Of a stretch of 64,000 nt of DNA, positions 35,889-44,778 are shown piece after piece (position 1 is the first letter of the stretch; every line of letters begins with the position of its first letter). A program made the translations under genes and the position numbers. The notes beneath the pieces were generated by a model. It was not told the origin of the DNA, did no database searches, and was given only the letters and a program-made list of their open reading frames with translations. Origin of the DNA: JAOXRU01 sp965247735 (lineage in GTDB: Bacteria > Bacteroidota > Bacteroidia > Flavobacteriales > Flavobacteriaceae); assembly GCA_965247735.1 (NCBI GenBank), contig CBDFHN010000002.1, forward strand, positions 1,984,001 through 2,048,000, in the 5' to 3' direction.

Positions 35889-38651
35889 ATGAACCGTTCT
35901 GTACTTCTTTGTTTAGTATTCCTGATGACCAAACTTTCTTTTTGTCAGACACAACATAAAGATTTATTAAACATCATCAACTTAGATGCATCAATAAGCC
36001 TACGCCAACAAAAAATAGATTCCTTTTTAAAGATTAACGAAACTCAACTATCGCCTTCTATACTAGCAGATTGTTATCATGATTTGGGAAGTAAATGGTA
36101 TTACAAAAACTGGAAAAAAAGTGGAGTAAAAACAGCACTTGAAAACGCTATTCTAAATACTAATAAGTCCTTAAATCTCAAAAAAAAGCAAGATAATTTA
36201 GATAAAGGTTCCTTGGAAAAAACTCTATACAATTTAGGTTATTTTAAGTTTAGAAATAATGATCCACATGAGGCAATTGAAGCCTACTTATCTCTTGTAG
36301 AAATGGGTAATGAAAAACGAAAAATTCAAAGTGCAAACAGAGAATTAGGAAGGCTATACACATTGGTAGGCGATTTTCATAAAGCTTTAGCTCGATTTGA
36401 TGAATTTATTATATTTTACAAGTCGAAAGGATCTTTTAAAAGCAAAGAAAAGCAAAGTTTAGCTTATATTTATATCTTAAAAGCTCAAACCTATGCCCTA
36501 ATGGGCTTCAAAGAATTTACTCTTGAAATCCAACTAAATTTAATCAAAGCACGTTCACTTTTAAAAAATGAAAAAAAAATTAAAGCTAAATTCAATAATG
36601 CAATCAATCAACTTGAAGGGAACAGATTATTAAAAATAGGTGATTTTACTAATGCAATCATTTATCACCAAAAAGTACTAACCGATTCTACAAATATTGA
36701 AAATTATTTCGACTTGGCAAGAATATATAACAGTCTTGCTGTGTCACAAATATCGCTTCAAAAATTTAATAAGGCATTTGATAACCTGAGGAAATCTATT
36801 ATTATAGATCCAAACTATTCTCTTCCTTATGAAAACATGGGAGACCTCTATTCAGCAAAAAAACAATTTAAAAAAGCCCTTCATTTTTATCAAAAAGCAA
36901 TTGTTTTTGCTACAGATAAAAATAGAAAAATAAGATATAATGAACTCTTTAACATCACAGACTTATCACTAGCACCAGAGAAGATTTATTTACTCGGGCA
37001 TATCACATCTAAAGCCAATGCATGGCTAAGCTATTATGAGCATGAGAGCAATACAAAACACCTAGAACATGCCTTGTCTACTTTTGCGCTAGCCGATGAG
37101 TTGGTTGCTCTTATCCGTAAAGAAAGCACAGAATACCAATCCAAATTGTTTTGGAGGTCACAAAGTGCTTCTTTGTATCTAAAAGCTGTAGAAACCTGTT
37201 ACCTGCTTAATAAGCCACAAGAGGCCTACTATTTTATGGAACGCAACAAAGCCTTGTTATTATTGGAAGATATTAGTCAGGAACAAGCCAAAGAAATTGC
37301 ACAATTACCCAATGCCATGGCAAAACGGGAATTTCAATTAAAACGCAGTATTTTATTATCAGAAAATGAATTGCAAAACACCTCTGCTACTCATAATGAT
37401 ACATTAACTGTACTGAAGCAACAGGTTTATAAAAACAAACGTCAATACAACAAATTTGTAGATTCTATTAATTTAGCCTTTCCTGATTATGCCCAACTAA
37501 AAAGCAAATTAGAATTGCTTTCTTACGATAGCTTTATAAAAAACTATACCGCTAATGGTGAAGTAGTATTGCACTATATTCTAAATGAAGAGCAAGGTTA
37601 TGGTTTACTGAGCTCTTCAGAAGAAATCCTCCTTTTTAAACTCCATGATGTTCCTAAACTCAACAAAAACACAGCTAAATTATATGGTCAATTAACAGAT
37701 TTGGTCTCCAATAAAAAAAAGAAAGATGCTTATACCGATAATGCGCATCAGGTTTTTTCAACATTAATCCCGACATCAATATATCAAAAGATAAAAGAAA
37801 AAAAAGTAGTAATTATTCCTGACTATTCCTTGCAGCAAATTCCTTTTGAATCCCTAATAATCAATAAAAAAGAAGAAAAATACTTAATAGAAGAGATTGA
37901 AATTAGTTATGCCTATTCTTTATCCTATTTGGATCGGAAAAAGCAAAAAAAAGGACTAGCAGAGCAGCAATTATTGGGTTTAGCACCTGTACAATTTCTC
38001 TCCTTAGGCTTACCAAATCTTGCATTTAGTGGCGCTGAAGTAAATGCTGCAAAAAATAGATATGTAGGAGAAGTATTGTTGCACAAAGAAGCTACTAAGT
38101 CCAATTTTTTAGCTAAGCTCCATGATTATCAAATCATTCATCTTTCTACCCACGCAGATATTGATGCAAACGGAAATCATTGGATTGCTTTTAGTGATGA
38201 AAAATTATATTTAAATGAAATATATGCTTCAAAAAACCAGGCAGACATGGTCATCTTAAGTGCCTGTAACACCTCTTTGGGTGAACTAAAAAAAGGAGAA
38301 GGTGTGATGAGTCTGGCAAGAGGCTTTTTTCATTCTGGTGCTAAAAGTGTAGTTTCCTCTCTTTGGACAATTAATGATAAAAGCAGTAAAACTATTATGA
38401 CAAAATTTTATGATGGTTTAAAACAAGGGCTTACAAAATCTGCTGCCCTCAGAAATGCCAAACTTGACTATATCAATGCTAACCGAGATACTAATATTAC
38501 ACCTTCCTATTGGGCTGCTCTAATTATTATTGGAGATAATTCGCCTATTAAAACGGCTAGTTTTTTGAGTCAGAATTGGATATCGATATTGCTTGGACTC
38601 TTAATAGTGCTACTTGCATGTTATGGTTATAGAAAGCGAAAGCAAGGCTAA
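35889..38651 (+). CDS. TPR-CHAT caspase-like protein, membrane-anchored
   Basis: 920 residues. A signal peptide (to about 19) is followed by TPR helices (about 100-340, e.g. ALARFDEF and ALHFYQKAI) and a middle helical part. A CHAT domain at about 640-880 carries the caspase-type dyad: His755 in HLSTHADI and Cys793 in ILSACNTSLGE. A membrane helix follows (about 894-912) with a basic tail YRKRKQG. Signal peptide plus a C-terminal helix with positive end puts the CHAT domain on the periplasmic side. CHAT proteases usually act on one or few partners, perhaps here the subtilase or the small lipoprotein; this is inference. Confidence 0.92.
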   Translation: MNRSVLLCLVFLMTKLSFCQTQHKDLLNIINLDASISLRQQKIDSFLKINETQLSPSILADCYHDLGSKWYYKNWKKSGVKTALENAILNTNKSLNLKKKQDNLDKGSLEKTLYNLGYFKFRNNDPHEAIEAYLSLVEMGNEKRKIQSANRELGRLYTLVGDFHKALARFDEFIIFYKSKGSFKSKEKQSLAYIYILKAQTYALMGFKEFTLEIQLNLIKARSLLKNEKKIKAKFNNAINQLEGNRLLKIGDFTNAIIYHQKVLTDSTNIENYFDLARIYNSLAVSQISLQKFNKAFDNLRKSIIIDPNYSLPYENMGDLYSAKKQFKKALHFYQKAIVFATDKNRKIRYNELFNITDLSLAPEKIYLLGHITSKANAWLSYYEHESNTKHLEHALSTFALADELVALIRKESTEYQSKLFWRSQSASLYLKAVETCYLLNKPQEAYYFMERNKALLLLEDISQEQAKEIAQLPNAMAKREFQLKRSILLSENELQNTSATHNDTLTVLKQQVYKNKRQYNKFVDSINLAFPDYAQLKSKLELLSYDSFIKNYTANGEVVLHYILNEEQGYGLLSSSEEILLFKLHDVPKLNKNTAKLYGQLTDLVSNKKKKDAYTDNAHQVFSTLIPTSIYQKIKEKKVVIIPDYSLQQIPFESLIINKKEEKYLIEEIEISYAYSLSYLDRKKQKKGLAEQQLLGLAPVQFLSLGLPNLAFSGAEVNAAKNRYVGEVLLHKEATKSNFLAKLHDYQIIHLSTHADIDANGNHWIAFSDEKLYLNEIYASKNQADMVILSACNTSLGELKKGEGVMSLARGFFHSGAKSVVSSLWTINDKSSKTIMTKFYDGLKQGLTKSAALRNAKLDYINANRDTNITPSYWAALIIIGDNSPIKTASFLSQNWISILLGLLIVLLACYGYRKRKQG

Positions 38652-38671
38652 TTCTCCTGATCTAATTAATT

Positions 38672-39622
38672 CTAAAATTCCATAAACGGATATTCTGTTC
38701 TTATTTTCTTAATTTTATCTTTCAAACCTTCTAAAAATTGCTGATGTGCTGCTGACTTTTCGTTAAAAGGTCTATGTGCTAGTCCATTTTGAATAGCAGC
38801 TACTTCTTTTATTGTTTTCTTACTTTCTTGAGCTATCCAAACTTCCGAAAAACGTTCCCAAATATAATTAATCGCTGTAGTATTTGGATGAATCATATCT
38901 TCGGCATAAAAACGATAATCCCGCAACTCATCCATCATAATTTCATAAGCAGGAAAATAACTTATATTTTGTTGTTCTGCTACCACCTGATGAATTGCCG
39001 TAATTAAATGCGCCTTACTTTGTTGATTTTCTACAAAACCATCTTTGATATGCCGTACTGGCGAAACTGTAAATACTAATTTAGCATTAGGATTAATTCC
39101 TTTTATCAATACTATAATTGCCTCCAATGAAGCTACACTCTCCTCTACCGTAAATAATTCCTTTAGAAACTTCTTTTGCGGAACTTTATGGCAGTTAGCC
39201 ACAAAACGATCACTTGCAATATGTCTGTAAACCCAAGCAGTTCCTAAGGTAAAAATAAGATGTGATGCAGTATAAAGCGAGTGGTGAATCCCTTCCAAAC
39301 TGCTATTCAGTTTTGTTAGTAATTCTTCTTTGGAATTACTACTTAACTCCGAATGTGCTTCAAAACAATGCCAGCGTTCGTTATAAAAGAAGATATCGTC
39401 TTCTGTATACTCTTCCTTGTTAATTGCTCTAAGCACTAATTGTTCAATAGCTTTTGGATGGAAAATAACTCCAAAAGGATTTTGGACCGTCTTAAACTTA
39501 AAATAATCGAGTTTTGCTCCAATGTTTTCCACAAAACAAGAGCCTAGTAACAACAATTCCGAATCATAATCAATAGGATTACGATTCGGAATTAATGGTA
39601 TTTTTGTTTGCAACTGCATCAT
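38672..39622 (-). CDS. GSCFA-domain protein
   Basis: 316 residues. The start LLLLGSCFVENIG is the name-giving motif of the GSCFA family, which is related to SGNH/GDSL hydrolases; the Ser is the likely nucleophile. A late MIHPNTTAINYIWERF holds the His. The substrate is unknown. It begins 15 bases after the alaS stop on the same strand, so the two are likely one transcript. Confidence 0.88.
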   Translation of the reverse strand: MMQLQTKIPLIPNRNPIDYDSELLLLGSCFVENIGAKLDYFKFKTVQNPFGVIFHPKAIEQLVLRAINKEEYTEDDIFFYNERWHCFEAHSELSSNSKEELLTKLNSSLEGIHHSLYTASHLIFTLGTAWVYRHIASDRFVANCHKVPQKKFLKELFTVEESVASLEAIIVLIKGINPNAKLVFTVSPVRHIKDGFVENQQSKAHLITAIHQVVAEQQNISYFPAYEIMMDELRDYRFYAEDMIHPNTTAINYIWERFSEVWIAQESKKTIKEVAAIQNGLAHRPFNEKSAAHQQFLEGLKDKIKKIRTEYPFMEF

Positions 39623-39637
39623 ACAAAGATGCGAATT

Positions 39638-42253
39638 TTATACAATATATGCTTTTGCATTTGCTAATGCTTCTGCAACTCCTTCAGGATTCTTCCCTCC
39701 TGCTGTAGCAAAAAATGGTTGTCCGCCACCGCCACCTTGGATGTATTTCCCTAATTCTCTTACAATTGTTCCCGCATTTAGTCCTTTTTCGGCTACTAAC
39801 TCTTTAGAAATATAACAGGACAATAATGCTTTTCCGTTTTGAGCTGTTCCAAATAATAAGAATAAATTTTTAAACTCACTTCCCAATTCAAAAGAGAGGT
39901 CTTTAATTCCAGATGCATCTAAATCTACTTCTTTAGCTAAAAACTGAACTCCGTTTATCTCTTGCAACTCTTGCTTTAGGTTTCCTTTTAATCCTTTTGC
40001 TTTTTCTTTAAGCAATTGCTCTATTTGCTTTTTTAGACTTGCATTTTGCTCTTGCAATTGACTTACTGCTTTTACAGGATTCTTAGCATTACTTAACAGG
40101 TCTTTTATTTCATAAAAAGCCTTATTGTTTTCAAAATAGAATTCTTTTGTAGCATCATTAGTTATTGCCTCAATTCTACGAATTCCTGATGCCACTGCGC
40201 CTTCAGATTTTATTTTAAAATGCCAAATATCAGCAGTGTTTTTAACATGGGTTCCTCCACACAATTCTATAGATTGTCCAAAACGAATGGCACGAACACT
40301 ATCTCCATATTTTTCTCCAAACAATGCCATTGCTCCAGATGCTATCGCTTGTTCCATTGGAATACTACGTTGTTCTTCTAAAGGTATTTTACCTTCAATA
40401 CGTGCATTTACAAAATCTTCTACTTCTTGAAGCTGTTCAATAGTAACTTTAGAGAAATGAGAAAAATCAAATCGTAAATATTTAGAATGTACTGCAGACC
40501 CTTTTTGTTCTACATGTGTTCCTAATACTTCTCGTAATGCCTGATGTAATAAATGCGTTGCGGTATGGTTGCATTCAGTTCTGTAGCGTTGCTTTGCATC
40601 CACAACTGCTTTAAAAGGCTCTTTTAGATTTTTAGGTAAATTCTTTACCATATGAATAATAACATTATTCTCCTTTTTGGTATCTAAAATATAAACAACA
40701 TCTCCATTTGCAGCCTCTATATATCCTTTATCTCCTACTTGTCCTCCACCTTCCGGATAAAATGGAGTTAGATTAAATGCCAGTTGGTATAATTCGCCAT
40801 CTTTTTTAGAGACTACTTTTCTGTATTTTGTCAACCGTACATTAGCAGCCAAAAGATCATAACCAACAAACTCTTCTACCTCATCTTCCATGAGAATAGT
40901 CCAATCATCAGTAGTCATTACACTAGCAGCTCTAGACCTGTCTTTTTGTTTTTGTAATTCCTTTTTAAAGCCTTTTTCGTCTAGTTCATAACCTTTTTCA
41001 CTAAGTATTAGTGCTGTTAAATCTATTGGAAAACCATAGGTATCATACAATTCAAAAGCTTTCTCTCCAGAAACTTTTTTATCCGTTGCATCCTCAGCAA
41101 TTTTATTCAGTAAAACCAATCCAAGTTCTAATGTTCTTAAAAAAGAACTTTCTTCTTCCTTAATTACATTTTCTATCAGTTGTTTTTGTGCTTTTAACTC
41201 TGGAAAAGCATCTCCCATTTTATGGCTCAGTGTCTCTACTAATCTATAAATAAAAGGCTCTTTTTTATTTAAAAAGGTAAATCCGTATCTAACTGCTCTC
41301 CTTAATATTCTTCTAATAACATAACCAGCACCAGTATTACTAGGTAATTGTCCGTCAGCAATAGAAAAAGCCACAGCACGTACATGATCTGCAATTACTC
41401 TAATAGCAATATCTACTTCCTCATTTTTCTCATATTCGGCATTTGTTATGGTTTCGATTTCTCTAATAATAGGTACAAAAACATCGGTATCGTAATTGCT
41501 CTTTTTATTTTGCAACACCATACACAAGCGTTCAAATCCCATACCAGTATCGATATGTTTGTTTGGCAAATCTTCTAAAGTACCATTGGCTTTTCTATTG
41601 TATTGCATAAAAACCAAGTTCCATATCTCCACGACTAATGGGTGGTCTTTATTTACTAATGAAGCCCCAGAAACTTTAGCGCGTTCTGCATCATCTCTAA
41701 TATCTACATGAATTTCTGAACATGGACCACAAGGCCCTTGTTCTCCCATTTCCCAAAAGTTATCCTTTTTATTACCCATGATAATCCTATCATCAGGAAC
41801 AATAGCTTTCCATAGATCAAAAGCTTCGGTATCTAATGTTAACTTATCGGCATCTTTGCTTCCTTCAAAAACAGAAACATACAAACGGTCTTTATCAACT
41901 CCATATACTTCTGTCAATATTTCCCATGCCCAATGGATCGCTTCTTTTTTGAAATAATCTCCAAAACTCCAATTCCCCAACATCTCAAACATAGTATGGT
42001 GGTAGGTATCTTTTCCTACCTCTTCTAAATCGTTATGCTTACCACTTACACGAAGGCATTTTTGAGAATCGGTCACCCTTTTATCAGTTATGGCTTTATT
42101 GCCAAGGAAAAATTCTTTGAACTGATTCATTCCTGCATTGGTAAACAACAATGTAGGATCGTCTTTAATTACCATTGGAGCAGAGGCTACAACTTTGTGT
42201 CCTTTACCCTTATAAAAATCTAAAAACGTGGATCTTATCTCTTTTGACTTCAT
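39638..42253 (-). CDS. alaS: Alanyl-tRNA synthetase
   Basis: Class II aminoacyl-tRNA synthetase that charges tRNA-Ala. 871 residues, normal length. Visible: N-terminal [16 protein letters not shown] (motif region 1), [30 protein letters not shown], the editing site [12 protein letters not shown] and [11 protein letters not shown] with the zinc-binding residues, and the C-terminal Gly-rich [19 protein letters not shown] at 42253 fits. Divergent from the M23 peptidase gene with a 115-base gap. Confidence 0.98.
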   Translation of the reverse strand: MKSKEIRSTFLDFYKGKGHKVVASAPMVIKDDPTLLFTNAGMNQFKEFFLGNKAITDKRVTDSQKCLRVSGKHNDLEEVGKDTYHHTMFEMLGNWSFGDYFKKEAIHWAWEILTEVYGVDKDRLYVSVFEGSKDADKLTLDTEAFDLWKAIVPDDRIIMGNKKDNFWEMGEQGPCGPCSEIHVDIRDDAERAKVSGASLVNKDHPLVVEIWNLVFMQYNRKANGTLEDLPNKHIDTGMGFERLCMVLQNKKSNYDTDVFVPIIREIETITNAEYEKNEEVDIAIRVIADHVRAVAFSIADGQLPSNTGAGYVIRRILRRAVRYGFTFLNKKEPFIYRLVETLSHKMGDAFPELKAQKQLIENVIKEEESSFLRTLELGLVLLNKIAEDATDKKVSGEKAFELYDTYGFPIDLTALILSEKGYELDEKGFKKELQKQKDRSRAASVMTTDDWTILMEDEVEEFVGYDLLAANVRLTKYRKVVSKKDGELYQLAFNLTPFYPEGGGQVGDKGYIEAANGDVVYILDTKKENNVIIHMVKNLPKNLKEPFKAVVDAKQRYRTECNHTATHLLHQALREVLGTHVEQKGSAVHSKYLRFDFSHFSKVTIEQLQEVEDFVNARIEGKIPLEEQRSIPMEQAIASGAMALFGEKYGDSVRAIRFGQSIELCGGTHVKNTADIWHFKIKSEGAVASGIRRIEAITNDATKEFYFENNKAFYEIKDLLSNAKNPVKAVSQLQEQNASLKKQIEQLLKEKAKGLKGNLKQELQEINGVQFLAKEVDLDASGIKDLSFELGSEFKNLFLLFGTAQNGKALLSCYISKELVAEKGLNAGTIVRELGKYIQGGGGGQPFFATAGGKNPEGVAEALANAKAYIV

Positions 42254-42304
42254 ATGAAACTCTTAACCTTTTTATAAAATTGATAGTTTATGCGAAACAA
42301 TTTT

Positions 42305-42312
42305 TATATTTG
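42305..42312 (+). promoter_or_regulatory. -7 box of the M23 gene (TATATTTG) with a TTG upstream
   Basis: Exact TAnnTTTG with a TTG at 42280-42282, 22 bases upstream of the box, close to the Bacteroidota -33/-7 layout. Confidence 0.6.
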
Positions 42313-42368
42313 TTGATAAACTAGTCCCTTATCATCTATTAATTTGCAAAAATAGGGTATTTAACTAT

Positions 42369-43346
42369 ATGACTAAAGTAAAATATTATTACGATTCTGA
42401 AACACTTTCTTATAGAAGGATTGTGCCTAAAAAATTCCAAAAATACAGAAATTTAATGCTGTTCTTATTTGCAGCATGTTTATTTGGTTTTTTGGGACTA
42501 ATGTTATTGATGAGCACCGATGTAATTATTACGCCTAACAAACTTGCTGACCAGCGAGAATTGAAGAATTTTGAGCTTCAATTTGAATTGCTCAACAAAA
42601 AAATGGAGCAGATAGAAGAGGTACTTACCAATGTAGAAGATAGAGATAATAATATTTATAGGCTTTATTTTGAAGCCAATCCTATTTCTGAGGAACAGCG
42701 AAGAGCTGGTTTTGGGGGGATCAATAGGTACAAATACCTAGAAGGTTTTGATCATTCTCAAATGATTATCAATTCTAATAAAAGAATAGATATTATACAA
42801 AAACAATTGGTAATACAATCTAAATCTCTAGACGAAATCACCAAATTAGCTTCTGAAAAAGAAGAATTTTTAAAAGCTATTCCCGCCATACAGCCCGTAA
42901 GAAATAAAGATTTAAAAAGAATGGCTTCTGGTTATGGTTTTAGATCCGATCCTTTTACCAAGGTAAGGAAAATGCACTGGGGAATGGATTTTACTGCTGC
43001 TAGAGGAACTCCAATCTATGCCACAGGAAATGGTGTTATAAAAAGAGCCGATAATGCTTCTGCTGGTTATGGAAAACATATTAGAATAGATCATGGAAAT
43101 GGCTACCTGAGTTTATATGCCCATATGAGCAAATACAATGTTATTAAAGGGCAACATGTAAAACGTGGAGATCTTATTGGTTTTGTTGGAAACACTGGAA
43201 GATCTCAAGCACCACACTTACATTATGAAGTTTTTAAGGATAATAATCGTATAAATCCACTTAACTTTTACTATGGAAGTTTAACTCCTTTAGAATTTGA
43301 GGCCTTATTAAAAGCTGCTACTCAAGAAAATCAATCTCTAGATTAA
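42369..43346 (+). CDS. M23-family peptidoglycan endopeptidase, membrane-anchored
   Basis: 325 residues: membrane helix at about 29-49, a coiled-coil (about 55-90, ELQFELLNKKMEQIEEVL), and a LytM/M23 domain at about 195-300. Zinc motifs HWGMDF (HxxxD) and HLHYEVF (HxH) are complete, so it should cleave peptidoglycan cross-links. Topology places the peptidase in the periplasm. Its stop overlaps the ATG of the MerR gene by one base, suggesting coupled expression. Confidence 0.93.
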   Translation: MTKVKYYYDSETLSYRRIVPKKFQKYRNLMLFLFAACLFGFLGLMLLMSTDVIITPNKLADQRELKNFELQFELLNKKMEQIEEVLTNVEDRDNNIYRLYFEANPISEEQRRAGFGGINRYKYLEGFDHSQMIINSNKRIDIIQKQLVIQSKSLDEITKLASEKEEFLKAIPAIQPVRNKDLKRMASGYGFRSDPFTKVRKMHWGMDFTAARGTPIYATGNGVIKRADNASAGYGKHIRIDHGNGYLSLYAHMSKYNVIKGQHVKRGDLIGFVGNTGRSQAPHLHYEVFKDNNRINPLNFYYGSLTPLEFEALLKAATQENQSLD

Positions 43347-43675
43347 TGTACGTTGATCTCAATCAAAAAAGATATTATACTATTGGTGAGGTTGCCAAAG
43401 CTTTTAAAGTAAATGCCTCGTTGATACGTTTTTGGGAAAAAGAGTTTGAAATTATCAATCCCAAAAAAAACACCAAAGGAGATCGTCGATTTACTCCTGA
43501 GGATATTAAAATACTACAAGTCATCTATCATTTGGTAAAAGAACGTGGTTTTACTTTAGAAGGCGCAAAAACACATCTTAAAGAAGAAAAAAAGAAAATT
43601 CTTTCTAACTATGATCTTATTCGTAAACTAGAAACCGTAAAAGCCGAGCTTTTAAAAATAAAGGATCAGTTGTGA
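43346..43675 (+). CDS. MerR-family transcriptional regulator
   Basis: 109 residues. A MerR winged helix fills 8-75: YYTIGEVAKAFKVNAS, LIRFWEKEFEIINP, RRFTPEDIKILQVI. The C-terminal helix ends at the coiled coil, with no large ligand domain and no Cys for metal binding. Coupled to the peptidase gene by a one-base overlap, a pairing often kept in Bacteroidota. Target unknown. Confidence 0.93.
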   Translation: MYVDLNQKRYYTIGEVAKAFKVNASLIRFWEKEFEIINPKKNTKGDRRFTPEDIKILQVIYHLVKERGFTLEGAKTHLKEEKKKILSNYDLIRKLETVKAELLKIKDQL

Positions 43676-44004
43676 GTCCACTCCAAAAACACATAAAATT
43701 AAAATTGTTTCTTTTCACAATCTTTTCGATTTTACTAATTTACTGATACTAAGGCATTACTAAATTAGTAAAAAAAACAAAAATCTATTCAAAAATAACT
43801 CAATTTTCAAAATCCTCTATTTCAGAGTGGATTCAAGGTTATATTTTTAGATATTTCTTCAAATTAATGTAAAAACAATTAAAAAGAGAAGAAAATAACG
43901 TGATGTCCTTAAAAGAAACTTAAATTACTTCCCCTTTATAAATCAGTTTTATTGTTCATAAAGTCATTTACCATAAATACTCAACTATACTTATCTTTGT
44001 AATT
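43676..44004. other. Non-coding interval with a 12-base inverted repeat
   Basis: No gene seen. TTTACTAATTTA (43731-43742) and TAAATTAGTAAA (43761-43772) are perfect arms around an 18-base loop. Neither strand has a T-run that would make a standard terminator. The right end carries the promoter of the next gene. Confidence 0.6.
43992..43999 (+). promoter_or_regulatory. -7 box of the LytTR gene (TATCTTTG), 5 bases before ATG
   Basis: Exact TAnnTTTG with only 5 bases between the box and the ATG at 44005. If used, the transcript would start at or next to the start codon, giving a leaderless or nearly leaderless message. Confidence 0.5.
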
Positions 44005-44754
44005 ATGGCAACTATTAAAACAATACTTATAGATGATGAGCAAAGTGCAAGAAATGTTCTAACTAATTTATTGAAAAGAACATCTTCCAATATAGATATA
44101 ATTGCAACTTGCAGTAATTTAGAAGATGGCGTAAAGCAAATTAAAGCGTTGCAGCCTAATGTAGTTTTCTTGGATGTACAAATGCCAAATTATGCGGGTT
44201 ATGAAATCATAGAGTTCTTTAACGAAATAGATTTTGAAATTATCTTTGTAACTGCTTATGATCAATATGCCATAAAAGCATTTGAATTGAATGCAATTGA
44301 TTATTTAGTAAAACCAATAAACAGATCCAAATTAGCAATAACACTAAAAAAGTTAGAGGATAAATTAAATCAAAAGAAAGTATTGGTTGAATACCAAACA
44401 CTAATAAAAACTATAAAAGATAAGGACTATAAAAAAATTGTAATTCCGGAATTAGGGAATAGACGAATTGTAAATATAAATGATATTATTGCCATTGAAG
44501 CAAATGGCGCATATAGTACCATACATTTAAAAAATAGTAAACCAATTACCGCCAGCAAAAATTTAAAATACTTTGAAGAAGTATTATCAAAAGAGCTTTC
44601 TTTTTTTCGTTCTCACAGAACATGGATCGTTAATTTGAATTATATAGAAGCTTTAAATAAAACAGCACAAAACATTATATTAGCTAACGGAACGCTAAAT
44701 GCAAAAATATCGAGAGCACGAATAGAGCCTTTTGAAAGAAAACTGAATAACTAA
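44005..44754 (+). CDS. LytTR-family response regulator
   Basis: 249 residues: receiver domain (1-120) with Asp57 in VVFLDVQMP and the DDEQSARNVL acidic pair; LytTR DNA-binding domain (about 145-245) with IVNINDIIAIEANGAYSTIH and FFRSHRTWIVNLNYIE. It is followed after 24 bases by its likely kinase. Such pairs commonly control surface and envelope genes, and here surface lipoproteins follow. Confidence 0.95.
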   Translation: MATIKTILIDDEQSARNVLTNLLKRTSSNIDIIATCSNLEDGVKQIKALQPNVVFLDVQMPNYAGYEIIEFFNEIDFEIIFVTAYDQYAIKAFELNAIDYLVKPINRSKLAITLKKLEDKLNQKKVLVEYQTLIKTIKDKDYKKIVIPELGNRRIVNINDIIAIEANGAYSTIHLKNSKPITASKNLKYFEEVLSKELSFFRSHRTWIVNLNYIEALNKTAQNIILANGTLNAKISRARIEPFERKLNN

Positions 44755-44778
44755 AAAGTCTTAAAATTGTAATATCTA

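Noticed and set aside
43731..43772. Rho-independent terminator
   Set aside because: A perfect stem, but no T-run follows it on either strand and the loop is long.
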